The translations under genes were made by a program, and so were the position numbers. A stretch of DNA of 64,000 nucleotides from the NCBI GenBank assembly GCA_963682025.1, contig OY821519.1, positions 74,580,314 to 74,644,313 on the forward strand, given 5' to 3'. Below the pieces are notes generated by a model that worked only from the letters and a program-made list of their open reading frames with translations, was not told the DNA's origin and searched no databases. Shown piece after piece: positions 1 to 9,643 of the stretch (positions are counted from its first letter, which is position 1; the number at the start of each line of letters is the position of its first letter). The DNA comes from Cordilura impudica. Its lineage: Eukaryota > Arthropoda > Insecta > Diptera > Scathophagidae.

Positions 1-351
1 AAAGGTTTAAGTGTATTTAGTTTCCAATGCAAAAAATTCAGACCTACCAACTAAACGAGTAATACATCTGAGAAATGGAAATATTTCTTTTATATATTTT
101 TAATACGAGAGTGGCCCTAGAACTACTTGAATTGACGTAAAGTGGCAGTGAATTTTTAGATATGGAAACAATTATGTTACTTTTATTTAAAAGTCTCAGG
201 CAAGGCCGTCCTAGTGTGTTAATATGAGGCCAGATTTTTATTGAGATCCCACGAAATGCCATGACTAATATCACCAATTGAGGTAGCGAAGAAAATTGTA
301 TTGTATGACTTTCGACTTAAAGTGCAGAAAAGATTATAAGAGTATTATATT
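1..351. other. no gene seen
   Basis: AT-rich sequence with no recognisable coding region, RNA gene or repeat family. Short open frames here have no motif I recognise. Confidence 0.5.
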
Positions 352-762
352 TATACCCTCTACCACTATTCGGTTTGGGTATAATGACTTTGTGCTGCTG
401 TTTGTAACTACAAAAATAAAATTTGACCTAGACCTATCTTTTATTACACCAATCGACTCAGAATCACTTTCGGGTATATAAGCTTTCACGGCCATAGGAT
501 GAGCGCCCTTGAAATTGGTGAAATTCGGTCCATGTTCAGACCTAGAGGCCATACAAGTGACCCCTATGAAATCGGCGTAAATTGCCATAAGATCCAAATT
601 ATCATATAAATCTCAGTAACACCCATTATTCAGTAGTCCAAAAATAATCCCTATAGGACAATTCTTAGTAATAAGCCCCATATGCTTCCCAATCTTCACT
701 TAAATCTATCAAAAAACAAAAATATTGCACACATTATTTGCAAAATTTAAGTGACTTTACCA
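352..762 (-). repeat. mini-me-like repeat, 3' half, degenerate
   Basis: Reverse-oriented partial copy of the family seen intact at 1089-1866. It opens with the terminal hairpin region (TATACCCTC...GGGTATAATGAC) and runs through the conserved block that reads CAGCAGCACAAAG on the minus strand. The (GACG)n microsatellite is missing, replaced by a short unrelated join near 474. Homology fades near 760, where a different variant begins. The short frames inside it are not coding; the same frames recur in other copies only because the DNA is repeated. Confidence 0.75.
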
Positions 763-1030
763 AATATTAGGGCGGGTCGATTTAAAAATCGCCCAACTGA
801 CAACAAAAATCGTATTCTAGGGATGAAAATAAGTAACTTTGCCCCTCTAAAACGAATTCTGATGTCCCGACTTCTGACCTGTCTGTGTGTCTGTCTCACT
901 TTGACCCATTTAGAGTGCCCCAGTCGAGTCCAAATGTATGATCGACCCCACTAACTTTGCAGGGTCGACCCACCCATGCCAGTGCAACACCCCCTGGAAC
1001 CTCCCTGGGGGGTTCCCCATACAAACATTT
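763..1030 (+). repeat. long mini-me variant fragment
   Basis: Matches, in opposite orientation, the segment 2080-2260: AGGGCGGGTCGATTT, then TTCTAGGGAT, then GATGTCCCGACTT, then a GTCT-type microsatellite. It is a fragment of the longer variant that elsewhere carries a minisatellite. The pair 763-1030 and 1930-2290 flank the copy at 1089-1866 as inverted segments. Confidence 0.55.
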
Positions 1031-1088
1031 CAAGAAATTACATTTTCTGTTTAGAATTGGGCTGACTATGTTTGATTTAATATTAAAA

Positions 1089-1866
1089 CAAGTAAGAAAA
1101 TTATAGTCGGTCTAGACCGACTATACGATACCCTATACCATGCGTTTAGAAACCCTATCTCTTAGGCCCAACTAACTGGATATAGAAAATAAGCAAAAAT
1201 CATATTTGAGTGTGATTTTTATAAATTTTTTTGGCTGCAGATATGAAAAAGTTCATATCGGATGCTATATCTGTATGGGGACTAGGTCCAAAAATGGACC
1301 GATCCTGATCATGTTTGGTAAAGTCTCTTGTATTTTGCAAAAATATATACAAACAAAATCTGAGAAGAATCAGTGCAATATTTTTGTTTTTTAATAGATT
1401 TAAGTGAATATCGGGAAGCAGCTCTATATGGGCCAAAGAAATCATTTTTGGACTGCTCATTAGTGGACGTAATGAACGCATACAAAACCCAATTTGAATA
1501 AGATCTATATGACAATTTGGATTTTATGGCAATTTATGTCGATTTCATAGGGGTAATTTGTATGGGGACTAGGTCTGAACATAGACCGATTCTCACCAAT
1601 TTCAATAGCGTTCATCCCATGGTTGATAAAAGCTTATATACCAAATTTCATCAAAATATATTCATATTTGCGACCTGCAGTTTGATTACAAGGTTTACAT
1701 GGACACACAGACGGACGGACGGACGGACGGACATTGTTAAATCAACTCAGAAAGTGATTCTGATTCGATCGGTATAATTAAAGATGGGTCTAGGTCAAAT
1801 ATTTTTGGTTGTTACAAACAGCAGCACAAAGTCATTATACCCAAACCACATAGTGGTATAGGGTAA
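1089..1866 (+). mobile_element. mini-me/DINE-like non-autonomous element, full copy
   Basis: About 780 bp. The 5' end is CAAGTAAGAAAATTATAG followed by a 24-bp perfect palindrome (1102-1125). Then comes a 12-bp subterminal motif TACCCTATACCA, whose inverse TGGTATAGGGTA lies near the 3' end. A GACG tetranucleotide tract sits at about 1708-1732. The last 30 bp form a hairpin (TATACCC/ACCAC paired with GTGGT/GGGTA). No coding capacity. The layout (5' subterminal repeat, internal microsatellite, 3' subterminal repeat plus hairpin, no obvious target duplication) is that described for DINE-1/mini-me elements mobilised by Helentrons; the assignment is by structure, not by a database match. Confidence 0.8.
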
Positions 1867-1929
1867 TAATTAACACTCATACGTATACGTATCTTCTACA
1901 CTACTAATAAATAATAGTCATACGCCTTG

Positions 1930-2474
1930 ACTATGTTATGTTATTCAAATAGATCGATCGGACGAGGGCAGACAACTAACTCCGTGACTATGCGTGACTA
2001 TGCGTGACTACCCCAAAATTAATCTGTAGTTACAAAAAGACTATGGGCCAAGTTTCAGACCAATTGCATGAAGGGGAATGGTGTTGCCCCAAGGCAGACA
2101 GACAGACAGACAGGTCAAAAGTCGGGACATCAGCGTTCGTTCTAGAAGTATGTATCCTTGGGTAAAGTTTATTATTTTGATCCCTAGAATATGATTTTCC
2201 TTGTCACTTGAGAGATTTCTTTGCCTCCCTACAAATCGACCCGCCCTACCGAATATGGTTAGAATCGGTCCATTTTTCGACCTAGTCCCCATATAAATAT
2301 AGCACTCGATATGAACTTTTTAATATCTGCAGCCAAAAAAATAATAACAATGCCACTCAATTTTGGTTTATGCTTATTTTCTATATCCAATTAATTGGAC
2401 CTATTAGATAGGGTCTCTAAACCATGGTATAGGGTTTCGTATCGTCGGCCTAGACCGACTATAATTTTCTTATT
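1930..2474 (-). mobile_element. long mini-me variant with minisatellite
   Basis: Reverse-oriented copy ending at the 5' palindrome (about 2443-2464) and TTTTCTTA. Its interior includes about 1.4 units of the minisatellite that is expanded to eight units at 30280-31160 (GATCGATCGGA ... GTGACTATGC repeats) and a (GACA)n tract at 2095-2112. This ties the satellite array to the mini-me-like family. Confidence 0.65.
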
Positions 2475-3010
2475 TGTTTGTTATGTTCCTTTTTTGTGAA
2501 CTATGGTCTCCTTGGTTCAGATTGCTTATCAACGGCTTTTGCCTTGTCCCTCTACCATTAAAATTCGCTCATATCTGTCAGCTTTGTTGCACTCAGGAAA
2601 GGAATTTCTTTGACATTTTGGACCAGAAATCGCTCATCTTCCCCAGAAATATATTTTATGATAACTTGAATAGTGGAATGACACAAACTGTAGTTAAGAT
2701 TCTTGTAATCACGATAGGAAAACAAAATTTGATAATTTGAAATGATAGGAAAACAAAATTTGATATTCTTGCTGAAGCTGGAGATCAAAGGCTAGAAAAA
2801 CGAGATCATGTTTAGAAAAACTGGAAGCCGAGAGTTGATCATACAGCAGGACCTTTGATGGATCAGTGACAAATATTAGATCAATCAATGTACTGCTGGA
2901 CGTTGGAAAGTGTGTTAGTGTTGTGATATATTTGTTGTGATATATTTGTTGTCATGGTTAAGATTCCATTGTGTTCACAAAATCGGCAAAAAGTACATCA
3001 CGTTTGGGTC
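2475..3010. other. unassigned, short tandem duplications
   Basis: No gene recognised. Two small direct duplications are visible: GGAAAACAAAATTTGATA at about 2717 and 2751, and GTTGTGATATATTT repeated at about 2930-2952. I see no family affinity. Confidence 0.4.
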
Positions 3011-3014
3011 AAGT

Positions 3015-3293
3015 ACAACCAATCAACACTTTTCTTCCAGATGATAAGATTTCATCAAAAATTTACTCAATTCTGTCATTTTCTTCTGCCTTGCAACGAA
3101 AACAACATGTGATAGCATTTTTGACGTATATTGCCACACCAGCTCCTCCTCTTCCACTTCTATTAAACCGAAATACTTTATAACCATCTAGGCAATTGAG
3201 ACTATCCGGAATTGATTCATCGAGCCATGTTTCAGAAACACACACTACATCAATATTTGTGTGCAGGTTTGAAACATTACGTCCTCTAACCAT
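3015..3293 (-). pseudogene. LINE endonuclease fragment (CR1/jockey-like)
   Basis: Minus-strand frame with the apurinic-endonuclease signature of non-LTR retrotransposons: VCVSETWLDESIPDSL, then GYKVFRFNR and GGAGVAIYVKNAI. The SETW glutamate is a catalytic residue in this nuclease family. After about 3065 the homology continues in another frame (residues like LSSGRKVLIGC), so it is frameshifted as well as truncated at both ends. It resembles the endonuclease region of the LINE at 23550-26319 but is a different, more diverged lineage. No promoter or 3' tail seen. Confidence 0.7.
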
Positions 3294-3309
3294 TGGTACA
3301 ATTATATTG

Positions 3310-3414
3310 GGTGAATTTGATTTGTAAAAATGTGAATTTGATTTCCAGAAAGGTGAATTTGATTCGTCAAAAGGTGAATTTGAAGTAAAAAAGGGTGAAT
3401 TTGGAGTTCAAAAC
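3310..3414 (+). repeat. five 21-bp in-phase repeats (GEFD heptads)
   Basis: Five consecutive units of exactly 21 bp, each starting GGTGAATTT or TGTGAATTT. In one frame they read GEFD/CEFD/GEFE/GEFG plus three variable residues, with Lys ending four units (Asn the last). Unit 1 contains a TAA (3325-3327). From 3328 the frame stays open through the repeats and 26 more codons to a TAA at 3493-3495. The period is a multiple of three and the variation falls mostly after the third codon, which looks like a decayed coding repeat. No protein family recognised. Confidence 0.6.
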
Positions 3415-3589
3415 TTGTATACACAAACTGGAACAAACGATTTCATATTTAAAACTACTGGTTCAAAAGTTCCAGCAAGTAGTTATCCGAATTAAGACTT
3501 AAGGTATTTTCACTTTATTTTGTTTTAATTTGCAACTGTAAATAAAGAATATTTTAAATTATTTTAAAGTGCAGTTTGGGTGATATAAG

Positions 3590-3765
3590 TTATTCTCATA
3601 GGTTTATTTGTATAACGACTACGTCAGACATGGACCGATTTTCACCACTTTCAGTAACGTTCTTCCTATTGTCGATAAAAGCTTGTGAGTCGTATTTAAC
3701 AGTATAATAAAATATGGTCAAATATTTTGGTAGTTACAAATATCAGCACAAACTAATACGAAATA
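3590..3765 (+). repeat. degenerate mini-me-like 3' fragment
   Basis: Retains GACATGGACCGATTTTCACC, GATAAAAGCTT, and ATATTTTGGTAGTTACAAA followed by CAGCACAAA. The microsatellite and terminal hairpin are lost. Confidence 0.6.
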
Positions 3766-5470
3766 AATATGTGTGCTTATGTGTACACATTGTATACTAA
3801 AATTTGTTAAATAAGTGTGTTATGGTTTTTACTTAAAAAAAAGTAAAAACATTACATTGAACCAGATTAATTTATTACTCCAACAATAAATAATAAAGAT
3901 CAAAAACAATATATTTTTTTTATATTTCTAAAAACAGAAGATAATAAATTGCCCAATCCAATTATCCAATAAACAATAAAAATTTGTTTAATCCTGAATT
4001 TCATACAAAATGTCATAATTATTTATTATTTATTAATATAGTTTCCACTTAATTCATTATCACGTCAAATTACAAGAAATTTATTCTAAAAGCAAAACCG
4101 AAATAATGTTTTACGTGTTGGATCGCTATAAATAGTCATTAGTTTGAATCATTAATGAATTTTAATCACTTTGAGTTGCTGTTTGCTGCGAAGTACTACA
4201 GATATGATTTTCTGAGAATATTAAATTATCTCTAACAACAACGGAGTAGAATTTATTAAAGGGACTCATTTATTAAAAAGCAGCACTTAAAGTTAATTTA
4301 TTTTCTCTGTATGACATTTTTTGCTTTCATAATTTTACAGACTTTTACAATAAAGGGACATTTTTTTCACATTTATAATTAATGACGAAATAAGCATTGT
4401 TATATTTCAAAACGTTATTTTCCAATTTCCGTATATATTGTGGGTGGCTGAGTAGTTCAAATTAAGTTCCTTTGCATATGCCTTAAGCGAATTCGGCCAG
4501 TGAATGGAGGCTTAAAGCTAAAAGCTTCGAAATAGTATTGTTAAAAAGTGGTGTTGCAAAATGCTCGATTTTGAGGAAAATTAAACCACATAATACATTA
4601 CAAATTAAATATAAAATTCTGACTTGTTAAAAGAAAACAAATATAATTTTATAGGCTTTTAAATGGAAATTGCAAAATATCAACTTTAAAAATACTTTGT
4701 TGAAAAAAAAAATTTTTTTTTTATGTATGTAGTAATAAAATTATAGATCAGCCTTAGAAAAGTTTGATCTACCAAATTTTAAGAGTGCCACCCTAATAAA
4801 GCACAACTTCTAAATATAATTTATGTACCAATAAAATAATTATCGTAATAGCTCCTTTTAATGTATATTCTATGCATATTTGTTCTTTTTTTTTCTTGGA
4901 ACACCATCTTTCCTTATCACCTCATCATTCGTTTAACCAAGCAATCTAAAAAACTCTTTGAAATGACTTTTCAACATTTTACAATTATTTTGGGATTACT
5001 AAGAAATAAGGAATGTCGCGACATGTTGCCATGAAGATGAAACCTGACATAGCAGGTCAACCACGTGATTTGCAAGATTTCTACACACAGACATGAGTTT
5101 TTCAGGTAAGTAACAATGGGGGTGGAATAACAAAAGTGTTAAATCATTGGCAGCTTCGTTTTCAATAATTCTTATTCATCCCAGTACTGTGGAGAATATT
5201 TCATTTAATCATTAATCTTTTTGATATAAACAAATTTATTGCCAACCGAATTGCGATGAAGCTAATAGCTGAATTTTGAATTGATTTCAGTTAGTTCTAT
5301 TGCCTTAACAGGAAATATTTTATCACAATGTCGAAAAATTAGTTGCTAAAATGTGAAAAAGTCAGTAGGAGAGTTTTTTTTTCCTCTGAGTAATAATTCG
5401 GTTAAAAGTTCGTTGGTTCTGTGGCCATAATTGAAATTTGGTTCTCGCAACCAGATTACTTACTTATTAA
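3766..5470. other. no gene seen; 5' flank of LTR element
   Basis: AT-rich with no coding region I can support. A sequence like a transposon terminus, GCCACCCTAATA, occurs near 4787 and matches the end motif of the elements at 28757-29342 and 49962-57500, so a decayed end may lie there. Confidence 0.4.
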
Positions 5471-5652
5471 ATAAAAGTACATCTTCTTTTATTAATGAAA
5501 CAACTTATCTCTTTTGTGTATTTTTCAAGACTGACCCAGTCATACTTTATTTACATTCTTATATTACTTAAATACTACTTATACTATCTATTAATATTTT
5601 ATACAACTCTTAAGTTTAGTATTCTGGGTTGCATATATAGGGATGCACTACA
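5471..5652 (-). repeat. 3' LTR
   Basis: 182 bp, identical to 13113-13294. On the minus strand it starts TGTAGTGCATCC, has a TATATA within the first 25 bases, and contains AATAAAG, a plausible polyadenylation signal. Confidence 0.95.
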
Positions 5653-5664
5653 CCTCCCTTTTTT
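5653..5664 (-). promoter_or_regulatory. polypurine tract
   Basis: On the minus strand AAAAAAGGGAGG lies directly against the TGTAGT start of the 3' LTR, the position from which plus-strand DNA synthesis is primed in LTR retroelements. Confidence 0.85.
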
Positions 5665-5947
5665 AAGAGGATAAATTTTTACAATTTATATCAATAACTC
5701 TTCGGTTGGTAGGTATACCTCCCTCTTTTTTTTTTTATGTTCAAATGGTTACAATTTATTTGTTTTTTTTTTTTTTGTATATTATAATTATTTGTAATTT
5801 TAATTAATTTTCTCATATATGTATATTTCCCATTTAATTTTTACGGTTTCTTTTTCTTTTTTTTTTGCCATTTGGTATAATGTCAATTTATAAATGGTTG
5901 CAATAAGGTTTGATAAGAAAATGTTTGTTTTTAATATGAAATAAATA

Positions 5948-8900
5948 TTACAATTTCCAATTTTTTCTTAATCTATTTTTATGAACAATTTTTTGTTTTC
6001 TGGTAGATTTATCGAATATTGTGATGTTGACACCATTTATGTTTTTAACAATGTAGGGACCATCATAGATGTTTCCGTGTTTATCGTATGGTTCTTTCTT
6101 TAATAAAACGCTGTCGTTTTCTTGTAAGTTTAGCGGTTTTGCGAATTTATCAAAAAAAATTTTGTTTCGTTTTTTGTGTTTATCAATCAATTCTTTCGCA
6201 AGTATGTGGGTTTTTTGTAATCTATGCCTAACTTCTTTACTATAATTATCTAAATTATAAATAGGATCTAGATTTGTTTTAACTTCGTTTGGCATTGTTG
6301 CATTTTTACCAAAAACAAGTTCAAATGGTGTAAATTGATGATCGAAAACTGTGTTTGGGGTGGTATTGTGATAAAAAGTAAAATATTTTAAATATGTGTC
6401 CCAATCTGTCATATTTTCTTTGATGTAAGCTCGGATATATTCGTTAAATACCCGGTGGTTACGTTCCACTGTACCTATAGTTTGGTGGTGATAGGCAGTT
6501 GAAAATTTTAGGTCAATTTTTAAAAGTTTACACAATTCGGAAAATATTTCATTTTTGAATTCAGTGCCTTGATCGGATTTTATGATGTTCATTTTACCGT
6601 ATATTAAAATAAAATTTTCAAATATTGCGCGAGCTATAGTTTGTGCTGATTTATCGGGTACTGAAATAGTGACTAAATATTTAGATAAATCACACATTAA
6701 AGTTAAAGCGTATTTGTTACCATAAGCTGATTGCGGCAGGGGACCTATAGTATCTAGAACTACTATATCGAATGCTGCAGTTGGAGTTGGAGTTAAAACT
6801 AATTTTTCTATATTACTTGGCTTAACTTTGTTCAAATTACATTCTGTACAACCTTTAACAAATTTTGAGATGTCTCTAGTCATTTTTTTCCAATAATATT
6901 TCGTTCGAAGCTTTGCATATAATTTTTTTTGTCCGCAATGTCCGCCTATTATGGGATCATTGTGATATATTTTCATTAATTTTAGTTTATCTGTTTCGTC
7001 GGTTATTACTTCTGTTGGTTCTATTAAAACGATTTCCAGAGTTTTTAAGATCTTTATTCCATTTTCTTTTAGATTTTGAATTGGACAAATTGAAAAAAAT
7101 GAGTCACTTTTGGACCATTGTGCTATAAAAATTTTGTGATTGTTGGCTTCTTTTTGTAACCTCGAAAGCATATTGTCTAAACAAATAGTTTCGTTAACAA
7201 CCTCGAAATCAAGATATAGCATTTTTTTAAATTTTTGAAAAATATTTATGCGCATTTTAAGTAGTTTTCCATTTTTATAAAATAGTTCTGTTTTAATATT
7301 TGAAACTTTCTTATCAAAGTTATGTGCAAATTTGTCGTAAATTTTTAATTTAATAAAGTCTTGTTGTTTTGAATTCCTTTCACTTTTGTTATTTTCTTTA
7401 GACATTGCTCGAGTTGTCATAGAAAATACGTTTTTGTTTAAAGTTTTCAAATCATTGATGGAGATTCTGGATAGAGCATCTGCTCCAACGTTTTCTTTAC
7501 CTTTTATAAATTCTATTGTAAAGTTATATTCAGAAAGTTCTAACCTTATTCTTGTCAATTTGGACGATGGATCTTTCATATTAAATAAATAAACTAAAGG
7601 TCGATGATCTGAACGTACGATGAAAGATGTGCCATAGATATATGGTCGAAAATGAGTGATTGCAAAATATATTGCCAAAAGCTCCAGCTCAATTGTTGGT
7701 TTTTTTTGTTCGGCTTGATTAAATGTCTTTGAAGCGAAATAAATTGGTAAATCGATACCATTGCTGTTTTGGCTTAAAATAGCTCCACATCCGGTTTTTG
7801 ATGCGTCGACTGTAATTAAAAATGGTTTGGTGAAATCAGGGTACTGAAGTATTCTTGGAGATAATAACGAAGATTTCAATTTGTTGAATGAATTTTGACA
7901 TTGTTCATTCCAGCTAAATTGAATATTTTTCCTTGTAATAAAATTTAAAGGTGCTGTTAAAATAGCGAAATTTGGAATAAACTTTCTATAATAATTGGCA
8001 AATGCCACAAATCGTTTAACCGCGTCTTTATCGGTAGGAACTGAGTATTTTTTTATAACGTTGCTTTTAGAATCGTCCGGCAAAATACCTTGTGAAGTAC
8101 ATTTGTGGCCAAGAAATGTAACTTCAGGACGGAAAAAGTTGCATTTGTAGGGATTTATTTTTAAGTTGTGGTTCCTTAAAATTTGAAAAACGTCTTTTAA
8201 ATTTTGCATATGATGTTGCTTACTGCATCCGATAATAATCACATCATCAATGTATAAAAACGCTTTATTAGGTTCTAACCCAGAGAATGCTATAGACATC
8301 ATTCGAGAAAATGAATTTGGTGCAATATTAAGTCCAAAGGGTAACACTTTCCAACGAAATGCTCCGCTATCGGTGCTGAATGAAGTTATGTCACGTGAAT
8401 CCGGGTGTAATGGTATCTGATGAAATCCGGAATATAAATCTATGATTGAAAAATATTTTGCACGTCCAAGATTGTCTAAAATGTCATCTATTCGTGGCAG
8501 GGGGAATTTATCAGCAATTAACTTTTTATTTACAGCTCGATAATCAACGCACATTCTATACGATTTTTTGTCATCTAAACTCTTTTTGGGCACTAAAATT
8601 AACGGACTATTATAATTTGAACTACTTGGTTCAATCAAGTCGTTATCTAATAAATTTTTAACTTGCCTCTTAATTTCATCTTTTTGACTATGTGGCAGTC
8701 GATAATTTTTGATATAGACAGGTGTAGAATCGGTCAATCGTAGTTTTTGTTCATAAAAATCAGTAATTGTCATTTTGTCATCTTTAAGGGCGAAAATATC
8801 TGAAAATTGCTCACAAAGAGGTAATAAATCGTCTTTGACATCATTTGGCATTTGTTGTTGAAGTACAGCTTTAAGCTTTGAAACACGTTCGCAATTTGTT

Positions 8901-9643
8901 TTAATTTTATTTACGGAATAAATATAAAAATTTTGTAATTTTTCCGCTTTAATATTATAATTTTTAATATACTTTATTTCATTAGTTGTGTTAACTACGC
9001 GCAAGACAGGGTTGTTCGAATCAACAATACCTTTACCAATAAATACTCCTTTAGAAACTTCTTGTGAATCAATGAACATTGGTTCTGAAATATTATATAA
9101 ATTAAAAATCCTATAAACTTCACATCTAGGTGGTATTATACAAGAATAACCGCTCGTTCCTTGAAGTATTGGTATATTAAGTTTATTATTCTTAATAAAC
9201 ACAGATATTGTCATGTTTCCATAGTTGATTTTACATTTGTTGTTTTTTAGGAAATCTTTCCCAAGAATGCCATTTGATGGAATATTGAAATCATCATTCA
9301 CTACATGAAATATTTGTGGAATAGAAAAATTTGAAATCGTTAAATATGTGTAAATTGTTCCTAAAGTCGATATTGCATATGTTGTTATACCAGTTATGCT
9401 TATTGTCTCCTTTTCATTCAATTTTATATTTGGTCTTAAACATGAAATTTTGATTAACGAAATATCTGCCTGCGAATCTACCAGAAAAGTGTGTGGACTG
9501 GTTTCGTTAAATAAGTTTAGTTGAATGAAATCTGCATAGTTAGGGTTTAAAGTGTAAATCGATTTAAAATTTGTTGGTTTGCCTAATTTAGATTTTCCTC
9601 CCCCAACAACATGGTCTGTTGAGGGGCCTCCGCGTTTAAAGGC
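5948..9643 (-). CDS. pol: pol polyprotein: protease, RT, RNase H, integrase
   Basis: Open for about 1230 codons with no ATG at its head. The frame opens after a TAG at 9644-9646 and overlaps the end of gag, in the -1 phase. Domains in order: retropepsin with LVDSQAD near 9467 (DSQ in place of the usual DSG/DTG) and the NGILGKDF motif; reverse transcriptase with CVDYRAVN, IIDLYSGFHQI and YIDD (8243-8254); RNase H (TVDASKTG, IELELLAI, SDHRPL, GADALSR); integrase with an HHCC zinc finger (HNDPIIGGHCG ... GCTECN), DDE residues in VVLDTIG, IKSDQGTEF and GTVERNH, and a C-terminal LLKKEPY/NRLRK tail. Every catalytic residue I can locate is present and there is no stop, so the enzyme set looks functional. 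It acts in capsids (reverse transcription) and the nucleus (integration). Confidence 0.93.
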   Translation of the reverse strand, partial: AFKRGGPSTDHVVGGGKSKLGKPTNFKSIYTLNPNYADFIQLNLFNETSPHTFLVDSQADISLIKISCLRPNIKLNEKETISITGITTYAISTLGTIYTYLTISNFSIPQIFHVVNDDFNIPSNGILGKDFLKNNKCKINYGNMTISVFIKNNKLNIPILQGTSGYSCIIPPRCEVYRIFNLYNISEPMFIDSQEVSKGVFIGKGIVDSNNPVLRVVNTTNEIKYIKNYNIKAEKLQNFYIYSVNKIKTNCERVSKLKAVLQQQMPNDVKDDLLPLCEQFSDIFALKDDKMTITDFYEQKLRLTDSTPVYIKNYRLPHSQKDEIKRQVKNLLDNDLIEPSSSNYNSPLILVPKKSLDDKKSYRMCVDYRAVNKKLIADKFPLPRIDDILDNLGRAKYFSIIDLYSGFHQIPLHPDSRDITSFSTDSGAFRWKVLPFGLNIAPNSFSRMMSIAFSGLEPNKAFLYIDDVIIIGCSKQHHMQNLKDVFQILRNHNLKINPYKCNFFRPEVTFLGHKCTSQGILPDDSKSNVIKKYSVPTDKDAVKRFVAFANYYRKFIPNFAILTAPLNFITRKNIQFSWNEQCQNSFNKLKSSLLSPRILQYPDFTKPFLITVDASKTGCGAILSQNSNGIDLPIYFASKTFNQAEQKKPTIELELLAIYFAITHFRPYIYGTSFIVRSDHRPLVYLFNMKDPSSKLTRIRLELSEYNFTIEFIKGKENVGADALSRISINDLKTLNKNVFSMTTRAMSKENNKSERNSKQQDFIKLKIYDKFAHNFDKKVSNIKTELFYKNGKLLKMRINIFQKFKKMLYLDFEVVNETICLDNMLSRLQKEANNHKIFIAQWSKSDSFFSICPIQNLKENGIKILKTLEIVLIEPTEVITDETDKLKLMKIYHNDPIIGGHCGQKKLYAKLRTKYYWKKMTRDISKFVKGCTECNLNKVKPSNIEKLVLTPTPTAAFDIVVLDTIGPLPQSAYGNKYALTLMCDLSKYLVTISVPDKSAQTIARAIFENFILIYGKMNIIKSDQGTEFKNEIFSELCKLLKIDLKFSTAYHHQTIGTVERNHRVFNEYIRAYIKENMTDWDTYLKYFTFYHNTTPNTVFDHQFTPFELVFGKNATMPNEVKTNLDPIYNLDNYSKEVRHRLQKTHILAKELIDKHKKRNKIFFDKFAKPLNLQENDSVLLKKEPYDKHGNIYDGPYIVKNINGVNITIFDKSTRKQKIVHKNRLRKNWKL

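Noticed and set aside
4120..4200. TATAAATAG with downstream TCACTTTGAGTTGC as a core promoter
   Set aside because: No coding region or transcript feature follows; a TATA-like string in AT-rich DNA is not enough.
5100..5112. CAGGTAAGT splice-donor consensus
   Set aside because: No exon can be recognised upstream and no acceptor-linked frame downstream.
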